From the NCBI GenBank assembly GCA_024305745.1, contig JAHRBS010000010.1, positions 1,433,501 to 1,497,500 of the forward strand: a stretch of 64,000 bases of DNA. Direction: 5' to 3'. The first letter of the stretch is position 1; the number at the start of each line of letters is the position of its first letter. Shown here piece by piece: positions 1 through 10,400 of the stretch. The notes beneath the pieces were generated by a model that saw nothing but the letters and a program-made list of their open reading frames with translations, was not told where the DNA came from and made no database searches. The DNA is from Polyporus tsugae (lineage: Eukaryota > Basidiomycota > Agaricomycetes > Polyporales > Polyporaceae). Position numbers and translations under genes: made by a program.

Positions 1-184
1 CACTTGACCGTCTCACGAGGACGAAAATAGGTGGTGTACTTGTTGCACTCCAAACCACCGAACTTTGCATCATATACCATTGCGCCCGCTATGCCCGACA
101 CGGTGGCCGAAAGTTGCTGAGTCAATATTGGTCATGAGCAAAGTTGGGAACGATGTCCATCTCCTCTGTTGCGGCAGATTCCAT
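1..184 (-). CDS. possible 5' part of a gene running off the left edge
   Basis: I do not recognise this. On the minus strand a stop-free stretch from about position 115 to the edge encodes a peptide ending ...GGLECNKYTTYFRPRETVK, preceded by ...SATVSGIAGAM. A candidate intron acceptor (ttgactcag) lies just upstream near 116-124. An ATG at 184-182 opens a short acidic peptide (MESAATEEMDI...) in another frame, so a splice between the two is needed, but a convincing donor was not found and the gap is very short. Codon use resembles the neighbouring genes. It may be a real 5' end of a minus-strand gene or chance. Only the sequence beyond the edge can decide. Confidence 0.28.
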
Positions 185-432
185 TATTCAGCACTGAAGA
201 AGTTGCTTGGATCACTTCGTTCTCACTGATAAACTGATCCATGTGAGTCAGCAAAGGAGCCACCATTCAGAGTGGGAGCACCTTCCCCAGTACAATGGGC
301 GTCGGCGACGTGTAAGTAATGGAAAGTCGCCGAGCTTACAGATCAAAGATATATATTGATGACGTGACTAGTGAACGTTGAAGATGACATAGGGAAGACT
401 AGGATTGCTGAGTGTGTACCCGGCGACGGGGG

Positions 433-439
433 TATATAA
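433..439 (+). promoter_or_regulatory. TATA box of the glutathione transferase gene
   Basis: The sequence TATATAA lies 79 bases before the chosen ATG at 518. Stop-free sequence continues upstream to 443, but ATG codons there (for example at 464) would sit at or before the expected transcription start, so 518 is preferred. The remainder of 185-517 shows no gene; it holds one TGAGTCA at 244-250. Confidence 0.55.
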
Positions 440-517
440 GAAGTGTTCACGCATGCCTTTTCGATGCTCCCTATCCCCCGCTCCATAGCCCGCCTGCAGT
501 CAGTCTACAAATACGTC

Positions 518-1452
518 ATGTCTGGTGAAGCTCCCATCCTCCTCTACACCGCCGCTACGCCCAACGGCCACAAGACATCTGTCTTGCTCGAGGAGCTCAA
601 GCTCGCGTACGGCCTCCAGTACGAGTACGTACCTCCTCACCAACCCAATTGACCTTGCAATCGGGGATTGTACTACTTAACCACCGATGCATCCTGTAGC
701 GTGCAATCTCTCGACATCAGGACGAACGTCCAGAAGGAGCCCTGGTTCATCAAGCTGAACCCCAACGGCCGCATCCCGACGATCGTCGACCGCTCCCGGA
801 ACAACTTCCACGTCTTCGAGTCGGCCGCGATCAACTTGTACCTCTGGCAGCACTATGACAAGGAGAACAAGTTCGGGTTCGACCCCAAGACGCAGCCCGA
901 CGACTACAGCGAGATGCTCCAGTGGATCTTCTTCGCTGTGAGTGCCGCGCGTATATGTAACTATCGGTTTTGAACGTTGACTCCTTATTTCCCGTTGTAG
1001 CATGGAGGCGTAGGTCCGATGCAGGGCCAGTCGAACCACTTCCACAAGTATGCGCCGGAGCAGATTCCTTACGCTAAGAAGCGTCAGTTCACTTTCCAAT
1101 AAACTTGTTTTACAAGCGGAGAGTGGTACTCACCGACGATTGCCTGCTGTAGGCTACCTCGAGGAGACGAAGCGTCTCTACGGCGTCCTCGAGATCCGCC
1201 TTCAAGACCGCGACTGGCTTGCTGGGCCCGGCCGTGGCCGCTACAGCCTCGCAGACTTGAACGTCATTCCGTGGATCAGGTTCCACAAGATCTCGGGCAT
1301 CGAGTCTCTTGACGAGTGGCCACGTCTCAAGGTAAGGAATAAGTCTCTGGCTTCTCTCGGCGACATCGAAATGCTGACGGTTCGGATTTGTTTAGGCATG
1401 GGTCGAGGCCGCTGAGGCTCGTCCTGGCTTCCAGGCTGGTATCAAAGTGTGA
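518..1452 (+). CDS. glutathione S-transferase, Ure2p-like class
   Basis: Cytosolic GST that would conjugate glutathione to electrophiles or reduce peroxides. The N-terminal thioredoxin-like domain is plain: [19 protein letters not shown], then [12 protein letters not shown] and [10 protein letters not shown], the glutathione-site cis-Pro and the E-S pair typical of Ure2-type GSTs. The C-terminal helical domain follows ([33 protein letters not shown]). Four introns are inferred at 625-699, 938-1000, 1083-1152 and 1332-1395, all GT-AG, giving a protein of roughly 220 residues, normal for the family. The last exon ends ...GFQAGIKV. Fungal members act in stress defence and some in nitrogen control; nothing here shows a prion-like N-terminal extension, so a detoxifying enzyme is more likely than a Ure2 regulator. 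Confidence 0.9.
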
Positions 1453-1986
1453 GCTGCAAGGGCGTCACAATGTATAACTTAGGAGTAGTTTGGAATCCGC
1501 AATGAACACTATCAAAGTTTTCATTAAGTACCGTGACAGTCCCAGTCTTCAAAGCTTCACACTCGGGTTCGAGAGCGACTAGAAGGAATGAAGAGCTTGG
1601 GAATGGTGAATAATGGATGGAGTCGACAGTCGATGATGCCGTGACCCGTCAAGCAATAAATTTCGATATTGTGTGTCTGGGAATAAAAGAAATATGTTGC
1701 CTATTGGTAGGCGGAAGCTCAGAAGGAGCTAGGGTCTGAAAAATTCGTTATGCGGCATTATGATGGAGGCAGAACACGGAACCCCCTAGTAAAAGGCGAG
1801 GGGGTTGTTTAGTTGCACTACCTCCTGCCGCTGCTACAATAATTGTAGTTACACTGGCGGTCGGCAGGGTTTTGCATTTTGCTCAAGTCGCGGGTTAGAG
1901 CCACGTGACCGAATAAGGCGGGGCGCTTGGGGTGGGTGTCACCTTGACCGCAACAGCCATCTCGCTCGGGCTACAGGACTCGTCTC
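1453..1986. other. intergenic, GST 3' side and promoter of the m6A methyltransferase
   Basis: No gene is visible; the short open frame at 1805-2014 is unlike a protein. An E-box CACGTG sits at 1902-1907, 80 bases before the next start codon. Confidence 0.5.
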
Positions 1987-4001
1987 ATGTCGGTCGAGGA
2001 CAAGCTCAGATTAGTGGCCGCCTCTGCGCTCGAGACTCTATTCTCCTCTCATGCAGTTACCGCCCCAATATCTTCCTTTGACTTGCTTACCCGTGTAATC
2101 GGCTTGGGACCTTCACCTCCCGGCCTCTTTCCTGACCACACGCCCGCCCCCCGGTTTCGCCTGATTGACCTTGCCCGCTTCGAGCGCATCCTGGAACGGC
2201 TTTCGGAGAAATGGGAGAATAGGAAGATTACTTTGTCGCGGGAGGAGAATGGTGAAGGCGGCCTTACCGTTATGGACGTTCAACTCGGAGTCCCCTTGGA
2301 CGACCAGGGGGGCCGACTACAAACCTCCACAGTCCGCCGTAAGAGGAAGCGCGTCGTGGATGAGGACGACGACTCCGCGGTAGGCGTGAAGGAGGAAGAG
2401 GCGACTCCAGAGGCGGAGAAGCCCGACTCATGGAAGCCCCCTCCAAGCACTCTCGACAGTCTGAATAAGACTATGAAGGAGGTATATGCACTCGTGCAGC
2501 AGAGCTCCGCCAAAGGTAAACTTCTAGCAGAACAGGTGAGTCGCCGCTATGCTGTCATCTCCGTCATGACCACGCTGACCATTCGCGGTGCTGCGAACCA
2601 GTTCCGTTCTATCCTTGGGAGCTTCGAACCCATATGCCCTCACATAACCAAAGACGAGTGCACACGAGCACGACGTGAATCTCAAACTCCGGCAAGTCCA
2701 TCGAAATCTATGCCTGCCATCTGCGACCGCATCCACTTCCGTCCTCTCCTCCGACCACACACCGATCCCGGACTTGGACACTGCTCCTACCTGAACACAT
2801 GCTACTCGGAGCCGACGTACGCGCAGTCTCCTTCAATACCCCCACTACCTTCGCATAGACAGATGCAGTATGGTGCGCAAGGCCAAGGTCCGGTGAGCCT
2901 GCCGAGCGGTCTGGGTGCAGGTGGCAGGGGGAAGGAAAAGGCGCCGTGTCGGTACCTGCACTTCGAGGTCGACTGGGACGTCAACGACGGCCAGGGTGTA
3001 CCAGAGCAGAGACTGGTCCCAAGGAGGAAGCCGTATAGATTGGAACTCGGACTTGGACCGGTGTATAAGGAGACTAAGCCTGTGAGTTTCATCCTCCCTT
3101 GTCGTTCTCACTATTTTTCAACCACTCACCGCTGTTACGTTCGGATCCTCAGCTGCCCCCTCAGTGGATCAATTGCGATTTGCGCAGGTTCGACTATTCG
3201 GTGCTCGGCAAGTTCCATGTTATCATGGCCGACCCCCCTTGGGATATCCACATGAGCGTACGTGCTTCTCCCCTCTCCTCTGTGAAGAGCCGGTGTGTTA
3301 ATGGCTGGTCACCCAGTTGCCATATGGGACCATGACGGATGACGAGATGCGCGCCATGCCGATACCCACACTCCAAGACGAGGGTCTTCTCTGCCTCTGG
3401 GTCACCGGACGCGCCATGGAGGTCGGGCGCGAGTGCCTGCGGGTTTGGGGCTACACACGCGTCGACGAGGTGGTATGGGTGAAGACGAACCAGCTCCAAC
3501 GTGTCATCCGCACCGGGCGCACAGGACACTGGCTGAACCACACGAAGGAGCATATGCTCGTCGGCGTGAAGACCGTGACGGACGAACATGGGAACCTCAA
3601 GTTCCCGTCGTGGGTCAACCGAGGGCTGGACACCGACATCGTCGTCTCGGAGGTGAGAGAGACGAGCAGGAAGCCGGACGAGGTGTATGGGATGATCGAG
3701 CGCATGTGTCCTGGGGGACGCAAGATTGAGATCTTCGGGAGGAAGCATAATACACGACCTGGGTATGTGCATCATTTGCACGCCTAGACCATGGCGGCTG
3801 ACAGTCTGTCACGGTACGTTGCAGGTGGTTGACCCTTGGGAACCAGTTGGGCGCGGACCAGATCTACGAGGAAGACCTCCGGGTCAGGATCAAAGCGAGG
3901 TCAGTTTTCACAGTCGGTTTGCTTTACTTATGGCTCACCGCAAAGCATCTAGATATCCCGAGAGGAACTTGAACCCCCCTCCGGACGCTCTTGGACATTG
4001 A
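1987..4001 (+). CDS. IME4: mRNA N6-adenosine methyltransferase, METTL3/IME4 family (MT-A70)
   Basis: Catalytic subunit that transfers methyl from S-adenosylmethionine to N6 of adenosine in mRNA. The N-terminal half has a charged linker ([13 protein letters not shown]) and then the conserved block [40 protein letters not shown], matching the CSFLNTC/YVHYE region of METTL3. The catalytic domain carries the SAM/adenosine motif DPPW ([16 protein letters not shown]), [20 protein letters not shown], the loop [20 protein letters not shown] and [12 protein letters not shown], and ends [14 protein letters not shown]...RYPERN. These are METTL3-type rather than METTL14-type features because DPPW is intact. 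Introns inferred near 2536-2600, 3080-3152, 3256-3315, 3763-3824 and 3899-3953. In yeast Ime4 works in meiosis; here the m6A role is inferred by family. Confidence 0.93.
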
Positions 4002-4556
4002 GCACGTTGGACTGCTTTTGTTACGGATCTTCGATCGCTTTCGTGGACTCAGCTTTGTCGTCACTTGCTTTCACGTTCCACACATGTACTGACATATAGC
4101 TTGTATCCATATGGAATTGTATCCTTCGATCCCTCGCAAAGCTTTTGCCTTCCAACCCGACTGCTTCCACCTGTGATTTGGCTGGATGACCGCTCCGCGA
4201 ATTAATGACTCAACCATGCTCACCATTTTGTCTATGCTGACAGAGGAATATCTCGCGTGCACGTTATCAGCCCCACAACATCTCCGAGGTTTCGTCTACC
4301 TTGTGGTTATTACGAATTCCTCTGGTATATATGCGGTGCGACAGAAAGACAATCAAACAGAGAATACTGTGCTGATCCTACAAAGCTAGTGCCAACTGAA
4401 CACCGAAGAGCATCGCGGCCACTCCGTCCTAGTCAGTCTCTCATCGGTACATATAGTCACGACTGTCCCCTGACCCGTTTTAGAGTTTTCCTCCGAACAG
4501 CCTTTTGCCGTGGCATCCCTGTCCACTTCGCGCGACATTCCCAGCTACCATCTAGC
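4002..4556. other. intergenic region
   Basis: I see no gene. The open frame that reads into the next CDS from 4257 lacks coding character before the ATG at 4557. Confidence 0.5.
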
Positions 4557-5571
4557 ATGCCTACCATCCTCATCACCGGCGCCGCTGGGCGAACTTCTGG
4601 CTTCGTCGTTCGCGCCCTCCTTGAATCCGGCTCCGTTGCTCCTTCAGACCTCCGCCTGTTCGTGCGCTCCCGGGAAGCAGTCAAGAGGCTCAAGGCGCGC
4701 TACCCACAGCTCCCAGACAGCGCGTTCGCGCTCGGGGACTACCTAGAGGCGAGCACGCTCCCGCCCGCGCTTGCGGGCGTCGACATCGTGTTCCACAACG
4801 GACCTTCGTTCCATGCGCTCGAGAGCGCGATGGGCATCGCCCTCATCGATGCCGTGAAGGAGGCGGGGGTCAAGCACTTCGTGTACTGCAGCGTGCTGTT
4901 CTCCGTGCTGACGAAGATGCTGAACCACAACGCCAAGTCCTAGTACGTTTGACCATCTGCACGACACGTAGCCCTCCTGCTGATTGCTGATTGCTGTCGG
5001 TGACCCTCCGGCAGCGTCGAGGAGCACCTGATCGAGTCCGGCCTCAACTACACCATCCTCCAGCCCTCCTCGTTCATGCAGAACGTGAACCTCGAGCGCG
5101 TCGTCGCGACGGGCGTCCTCCTTGCCCCGTACTCCCCGAAGACGCTGCAGGGCTACCTGGACCTGCAGGACCTCGCGGAGATAGCGCGTCTCGTCATCCT
5201 CGACCCCCTACGACACAACCGCGCCCGGTACGACCTCGTTGGGGAGAACGCCACCTTCGAGGATGTCGCTGGGGCGATCTCCAAGGCCACCGGGAAGGAG
5301 ATCAAAATCGAGTCGATCCCGCGGGACCAGATCCTGGGCAGGGGTACGACGCACCTCAGCATCTCGAGCGACTATGGGGCTGAGGGGTTGGACAGGATGA
5401 TGTTCTATTATGACAAGAGGTGGGTTGCCAGTACAACTGGTATTTCTAATAAGCTGAGCGTGAACGTTCAGGGGTATTCCGGGCAACAACAACATTGCCA
5501 AATGGCTCCTGGGCAGGGAGCCCACCTCCGTCGCTGGTTCCATCCGCCGCGATCTTGCAAAAGCTCAATGA
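4557..5571 (+). CDS. NmrA-like / atypical short-chain NAD(P)-binding protein
   Basis: Rossmann-fold protein of the extended or atypical SDR superfamily. It opens with the dinucleotide-binding motif ILITGAAGRTSGFVVRALLE, continues with LRLFVRSREAVKRLK (ribose/phosphate-binding strand), ALGDYLEASTLPPALAGVD and VKHFVYCSVL, and the C-terminal substrate half has HLIESGLNYTILQPSSFMQN and DLQDLAEIARLVI. Two introns are inferred (about 4943-5014 and 5421-5472); the last exon encodes GIPGNNNIAKWLLGREPTSV and ends RRDLAKAQ. About 300 residues, normal for NmrA-like proteins. Such proteins are either redox sensors that bind NADP(H) or reductases of unknown substrate; the canonical YxxxK pair of classical SDRs is not evident. 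Function beyond nucleotide binding is not assigned. Confidence 0.85.
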
Positions 5572-5708
5572 AGGATATCAGGGACATTCGCCAGAGGAAG
5601 ACTCTCTCAAGAATGTTTAATGTATTAATCGTAGGCTCGAAAAGCCACAGCAATTGTAAAACGTGCCACATCAAGTACAAGTCAGCAGCGCAAGGAAGTA
5701 CAGGACAG

Positions 5709-8042
5709 TTACATATCGACGAAATCTCCTTCATCCTCATTCCAACCCAGAGTGTCCGGGTCGATCCCTAGGCGCCGCAACATGACCCCAATAGTGTGCT
5801 GCACGACCGGCGGCCCTTCCTGTTCAACGTCTTCGTCCATCCTGGCCTTCTTCCGCACAGGTTCGTCGTCGTATCCCCAGCCCGGATTGAAGCCCCTCTT
5901 CGACCCCGCTCCATCATCTTCGTCTTCCGCATGCCACCTGCCCTGCAGTGGCGCGTCGGTGCCGGGATCCAGGTCCTTGACGTGGTCCCAAAGTGCCCAC
6001 GCGACCTCCCGCCCGACGGCCGTCCACTTCTCGACCAGCTGCTCGAGAACTTTTTCGTCGTCGCCGTTGCCCGAGTTCTTGATTTTGATAGCCTGTTTGA
6101 GGGTTTGAACCTGCCCTTGCAACGCTTGGATCGTTGGTGCCGCTCCGACCCGAGAGACCCTACCGGCAGTGATGGCTGGACCAGATTCAGAGGATGCGAT
6201 GGAGTTGGTGACCTGCATGGGAGGCTTGAACTGTTTGGCGGCCCGTGCGCTGCGGTCCTTGTTCGCGACATGAACGCCAATGTTAGATTCCACCATCGAG
6301 TCGGCTTCGGTGACATTCTCCTCCGTGGGCGGTTTGGATGCGGGTGCGGGTGGAGCGGGGCGGCCGGAGGCGTACACAGCGTGCAAGCCGCCATGAACAA
6401 GGGGTCCTTTGATTACCGGAGAACGAAAGGGAGCCGTGAGTTTCGTGTGTTGCTTCGCTTGTGATGCTTGGGTGGGACGGGTCGGGTTTGGAAGGCTGGT
6501 CTGTGGTGACAGCTCTGTTTTCTGCAAGAGCTGGTTAGATACGACATCCAGAGACCCATATACGGATTGTCGCACTATTCGCTTGGGCGGTCTGCATTCA
6601 AGACCTGAGATCACAGCTGTATCGGAGGACTCATCGACCTCGAGTGCCCGCTTCAACGGAGAACCTTGACTATGAGGAGCGGCGTCTTGGGTTCCTAGGG
6701 CAGGGAGATGATCCTCGACATCGCAGGACGCCTCTACAGGGCTGGAAGAGGGCGGACTACCAGAAGGAGATCCAGCCGGAGATGAGAATAGACCAGGTGG
6801 GCCTGACGAGGGCGGTGAAGAAGCGGGCAGCCCAAGCGCCGTATATTCGTCCATGGAAGTGCCGGGAATCAGACAAGGTGGGTCAGAAGTGCCGTAGGAG
6901 TCCGAAGCGAGCATGTCTGTGGCGACTGGGGCTTGTGCATCCGTAGCGCTACCTCCTGCACGATTAGACCCAAAGCGGAACGTCGCAGTGTCTTCGCAAG
7001 GGCCGTAATGCTCAGTCACAGGGTCGTTCGGCATTCCAGGTATGTGCGGTGCCAGAGTAGCATCAGAGAGAACGCCGAGGACATGAAGGCAGTCGTGAGG
7101 ACCATCATGAAGTGGTCGTACCTCCAGACGTAGTAAAGTTGACAACGAGAGCGGCGTTATCGGCGACGTGTAGCCGTAGTCCATCGTCCCCGCCGCAGAA
7201 TCAATTTCGGAAGCAGGCAAGGTGACAAGCGTCTTCGGCTCAGGGTCTGCGGTGACATGGCAGGAGAAGTGGGATGTGGACAGAAAGCTGACAGAGCTAT
7301 CTCGGCGCACATGCATTCCGTGGTTGTCGGGTGAGTCATCAGCTTGTTGTGAGTTTATGGCCGTTGCGGCACACAAGTCTAGGTCCACTGGGACAGGTAT
7401 GGGCTGCTGTGCTGCAAAACTGGAGGGGACGGATATGGAAGGGTCCAAGCAGTCGCAGGTCCTCGTGACATCGGGTGCGGGGGATGTTGAAGTTGCGAAG
7501 GGACGAAACGCCGCTGGCAGATCAGAACGCTCGTCCTCTAAGATTGCCAATTCCGAATTGATGGATGTGGATGCCGCCGTAACAGAGGCGACAGTCGTGG
7601 AGAGTTCAATACCCAAGGTGTCGGAAGGACGCTCATCTGGCCATGAGTTTGCGGCGAGGGGGGATGGTTCTGTGCCTGCGAACGCGGGTAGCAATGACGG
7701 AAGATGGCGGTGTGGTTGTTGGGTAGTAGGGAGAGGCGATTGAGAGCTTAACTTGAGAAGATCAGGGTGCTTCTCAGGATGATCATCCGTGGGGGTGTAT
7801 GCAGGCGTCTGTGGGCCGACAGGAGCAATTTGGGCAACCACCGAGAAAACGGCTTCGGGCTGACCAAGTGGGCGCATACATTGAGCGGAACCATCCATAG
7901 TTTGTCTGGTGGTCTCGATGCGCGCCAGGTCGACAATGTCAGGGGATCCAGCGAAAGGTTCTGCCTGCAAGACAAGGCTCCGAGTTAGGGCGGGCACCCA
8001 GATGGGTGATGTTACGGCACCTCTGGGCTGGGCGGACAGCAT
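5709..8042 (-). CDS. SFR1: Swi5-dependent recombination mediator, Sfr1/Mei5 family, with long N-terminal extension
   Basis: One uninterrupted 777-codon frame. The C-terminal ~130 residues match Sfr1/Mei5: a coiled-coil start (IQALQGQVQTLKQAIKIK), then LEQLVEKWTAVGREVAWALW, an acidic/basic linker and the terminal VMLRRLGIDPDTLGWNEDEG-DFV, resembling the C-terminal winged end of Sfr1. With Swi5 this protein stimulates Rad51/Dmc1 strand exchange. The first ~600 residues are Ser/Pro/Thr-rich and look disordered; fission-yeast Sfr1 is about 300 residues, so the length is unusual. A Lys/Arg patch (KRALEVD..., CRPPKRIVRQ) lies in the middle. The gene is convergent with the NmrA-like gene, 137 bases apart. 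The family call rests on the C-terminus only. Confidence 0.75.
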   Translation of the reverse strand: MLSAQPRGAVTSPIWVPALTRSLVLQAEPFAGSPDIVDLARIETTRQTMDGSAQCMRPLGQPEAVFSVVAQIAPVGPQTPAYTPTDDHPEKHPDLLKLSSQSPLPTTQQPHRHLPSLLPAFAGTEPSPLAANSWPDERPSDTLGIELSTTVASVTAASTSINSELAILEDERSDLPAAFRPFATSTSPAPDVTRTCDCLDPSISVPSSFAAQQPIPVPVDLDLCAATAINSQQADDSPDNHGMHVRRDSSVSFLSTSHFSCHVTADPEPKTLVTLPASEIDSAAGTMDYGYTSPITPLSLSTLLRLEVRPLHDGPHDCLHVLGVLSDATLAPHIPGMPNDPVTEHYGPCEDTATFRFGSNRAGGSATDAQAPVATDMLASDSYGTSDPPCLIPGTSMDEYTALGLPASSPPSSGPPGLFSSPAGSPSGSPPSSSPVEASCDVEDHLPALGTQDAAPHSQGSPLKRALEVDESSDTAVISGLECRPPKRIVRQSVYGSLDVVSNQLLQKTELSPQTSLPNPTRPTQASQAKQHTKLTAPFRSPVIKGPLVHGGLHAVYASGRPAPPAPASKPPTEENVTEADSMVESNIGVHVANKDRSARAAKQFKPPMQVTNSIASSESGPAITAGRVSRVGAAPTIQALQGQVQTLKQAIKIKNSGNGDDEKVLEQLVEKWTAVGREVAWALWDHVKDLDPGTDAPLQGRWHAEDEDDGAGSKRGFNPGWGYDDEPVRKKARMDEDVEQEGPPVVQHTIGVMLRRLGIDPDTLGWNEDEGDFVDM

Positions 8043-8493
8043 TCGTCATTCTGGTGGTCCATGAGACTTGAACTGGGCTTCAATATGTTATTGTGCAGCT
8101 AGCGATATCAGTGATGCGCACAGGTTGTGGCCTGGGATGCAGTCAGCAGTGGAAGGGGTCGGAAATAAGGCGCGTTGTTTACGCGTTGTTTGGGGGCAGT
8201 CCGGGCTTACCAATGCTTACGTCAGGGCGGAAGAGGCCGTTGATTGGAGACAGGCACCGCCCATGGCCATTCTGGGACGAGGGATTGACAGAAGCACGCC
8301 GCCATGCCCCCTTTGAAATACTTACCCGTGAGTGGCGGGCGGTACAGCCATCTCACAGCTAATAAGTATCATTCTGAAACAATATCCAGTGGCTGCCTCG
8401 GCCTTTTCAGGCTAAACTCCCAGCGCTCATCGATGCAACATACCCGTCGTCTCCCTTCTCCCCGCGCCGCCACTACTGGCACGACGGTCCACC
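8043..8493. other. divergent intergenic region
   Basis: Promoter space for the Sfr1-like gene (minus) and the membrane protein (plus). No open frame with coding character and no clear TATA box. Confidence 0.45.
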
Positions 8494-9978
8494 ATGTCTG
8501 CCCTCCTCCTTGTCCCCCTCGTCGCGTCGCTAGCGTCCCGTATCCCAGGAGCGGCCGCGCAGGGCACCAATGCAGTCTGCAACAACGGGTTTGACTGGGT
8601 GAGCTTTCTCCACATCACCATCACGCGATGTCCGCTGAACGTTTGCGACTAGATGACCAACTCCAAGAGTCAGAGTCCGTGTCTGATGTCTTCTTGGCTC
8701 TTCTCTCCGTGCTCTTCTCCAGCTGGTATGTCCCAAGTGACCTTAGAGGATACTCGGCATCATCACCCGGCCTCACTTTGATGCCTAGATTCTTGGGTCT
8801 ATCCGCTATCGCCTGGATACCACTACAATACGCCCTTGAACAGCCCCCAGAGTGCGACGCCCTGTCGTTGCAATACCGTCCTGTTCTCGGCCATCGCTGC
8901 GTGCGCGACGTGCCAAGGTCAAGAGGACTACATCGTGCCGTGCGTATTTTATCTTCTTCCTGTTACCTGGTCCTTACTAGGCCGGCAGATGGTCGACTTA
9001 TTCACAAAATTGCTCGACCGTCTATGTGCAGAAGTGACTTATAATTCACTCATTCATGACATACCTTCTCTTACGTGCATCCCCAAGGTACCCTACGACC
9101 ATTCCTTCTGGCACCGCCATTCCAGCCTGGGCGTACCTTGACATCACAGTCAGTTGCTCCACTGTTTACTACCATTCTCATCTCAAACTCGTTTCGCAGG
9201 GCAACAACACCTTCAGCGCTGCAGCGGCCCAAGCTATAGCTTCGCAGAGTAATAAGAAAGATTTCCTCGGAATGCATCCCGTACTGATTTTGTTCTTTTC
9301 TGTGGCTAGACTCCCCCGACTCGACCGCGCCTGCCACTGCGAGCCAGACCGGGAGCGCAAGCAGCCTGACCGCGCCGCCGACGGCGACAGGCAGTTCTAA
9401 CGGCGCACCCACCAGCGGGGATAACTCCGACTCGGGCTCCAAGAAGTCCAACGTCGGCCCCATCGTCGGTGGAGTTGTGGGCGGTATTGCTGGCCTTGCT
9501 CTGATCGGTCTCGCTGCGTTCTTCATCCTTCGGTCTCGTCGCAACTCCGCACAGAATCAGCCTACAGGTCCGGTCGACCTCACTGCGGGTGGAAACTATG
9601 GACAGTACCAGCAGCAGTACGCCAGCTACGGCACCGACATGCAGCAGCAATACGGGGAGAAGTCGCCCGTGACTGCGCAGTTGGACCCGTCGCAACCGTT
9701 GATGCCGAACCACAACCAGAGGCTTTACGTGAGTCTTTCCTCCACCAACCATCGTTTTGCATCGGTCCTGACCGCCTTATTTCCGCACTCAGGACCCCAA
9801 CGACCCGAGCACCTTCCCAATCCATGATCCTTATGCTGGATCGACGCAAGCCTCGACCGGTTACCCTGCTACGGAACATACCTCCGGTGGGGTCGTCAGC
9901 AACAACTACACTGAGGGTTATCAGGGTAGCGTTGCCACTAACCAGAACCTTACCTACCGCGGTGCACCTGAACTGTAA
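8494..9978 (+). CDS. secreted Cys-rich ectodomain protein with one transmembrane helix (Agaricomycete family)
   Basis: A signal peptide (MSALLLVPLVASLASRIPGA) is followed by a Cys-rich ectodomain pieced from small exons: SQSPCLMSSW, GYHYNTPLNSP, TPCRCNTVLFSAIAACATCQ, WSTYSQNCSTVYVQKYPTTI, then PSGTAIPAWAYLDIT and GNNTFSAA. A Ser/Thr/Gly-rich stalk, probably O-glycosylated, leads to the helix VGPIVGGVVGGIAGLALIGL-AAFFIL and the stop-transfer RSRRN. The cytosolic tail is Gln/Tyr-rich (YGQYQQQYASYG) and ends YRGAPEL. At least six introns are needed. From memory this layout recurs widely in mushroom-forming fungi as uncharacterised proteins; it resembles Wsc/Mid2-type wall sensors in architecture, not in domain sequence. 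A sensor role is inference. Confidence 0.8.
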
Positions 9979-10400
9979 ATGGGAGACTTGGTCGCTGCTC
10001 TTGTCTTGTTCAGAACGTCCAGACACTGATGTTACCTGCGATGACGCTGCTAGTTTACGACCGACCCCTGTTAGGCTTAAATTGCTAACCCAGTCCTACT
10101 TATACTCACCCTTCGCCGTCCTCGAATTCCGTTGCATAGAATTGCCACTTAGCACTGCGAGCGTCAGATGGCGAACTTCATGCTTGGCCCGGAATCTATG
10201 TAACATACCCTCGTCGTACACACACGTTGGATTTTATTCTGTGTGCATTCGAATAGTGCCATAACCTGTGTCGAGGGAGCGAGAATCGCCTATCGAAACG
10301 TTGAATGATTACTGCAGACAGAAAAGATAGGGATGTTGATGTAATATAACTAGTACATTTTCAGCCAGACAATGAGGGATATGGCCCACGGAACCCACGG
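9979..10400. other. convergent intergenic region
   Basis: 3' flanks of the membrane protein and of the TMEM208-like gene. Nothing else is seen. Confidence 0.45.
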
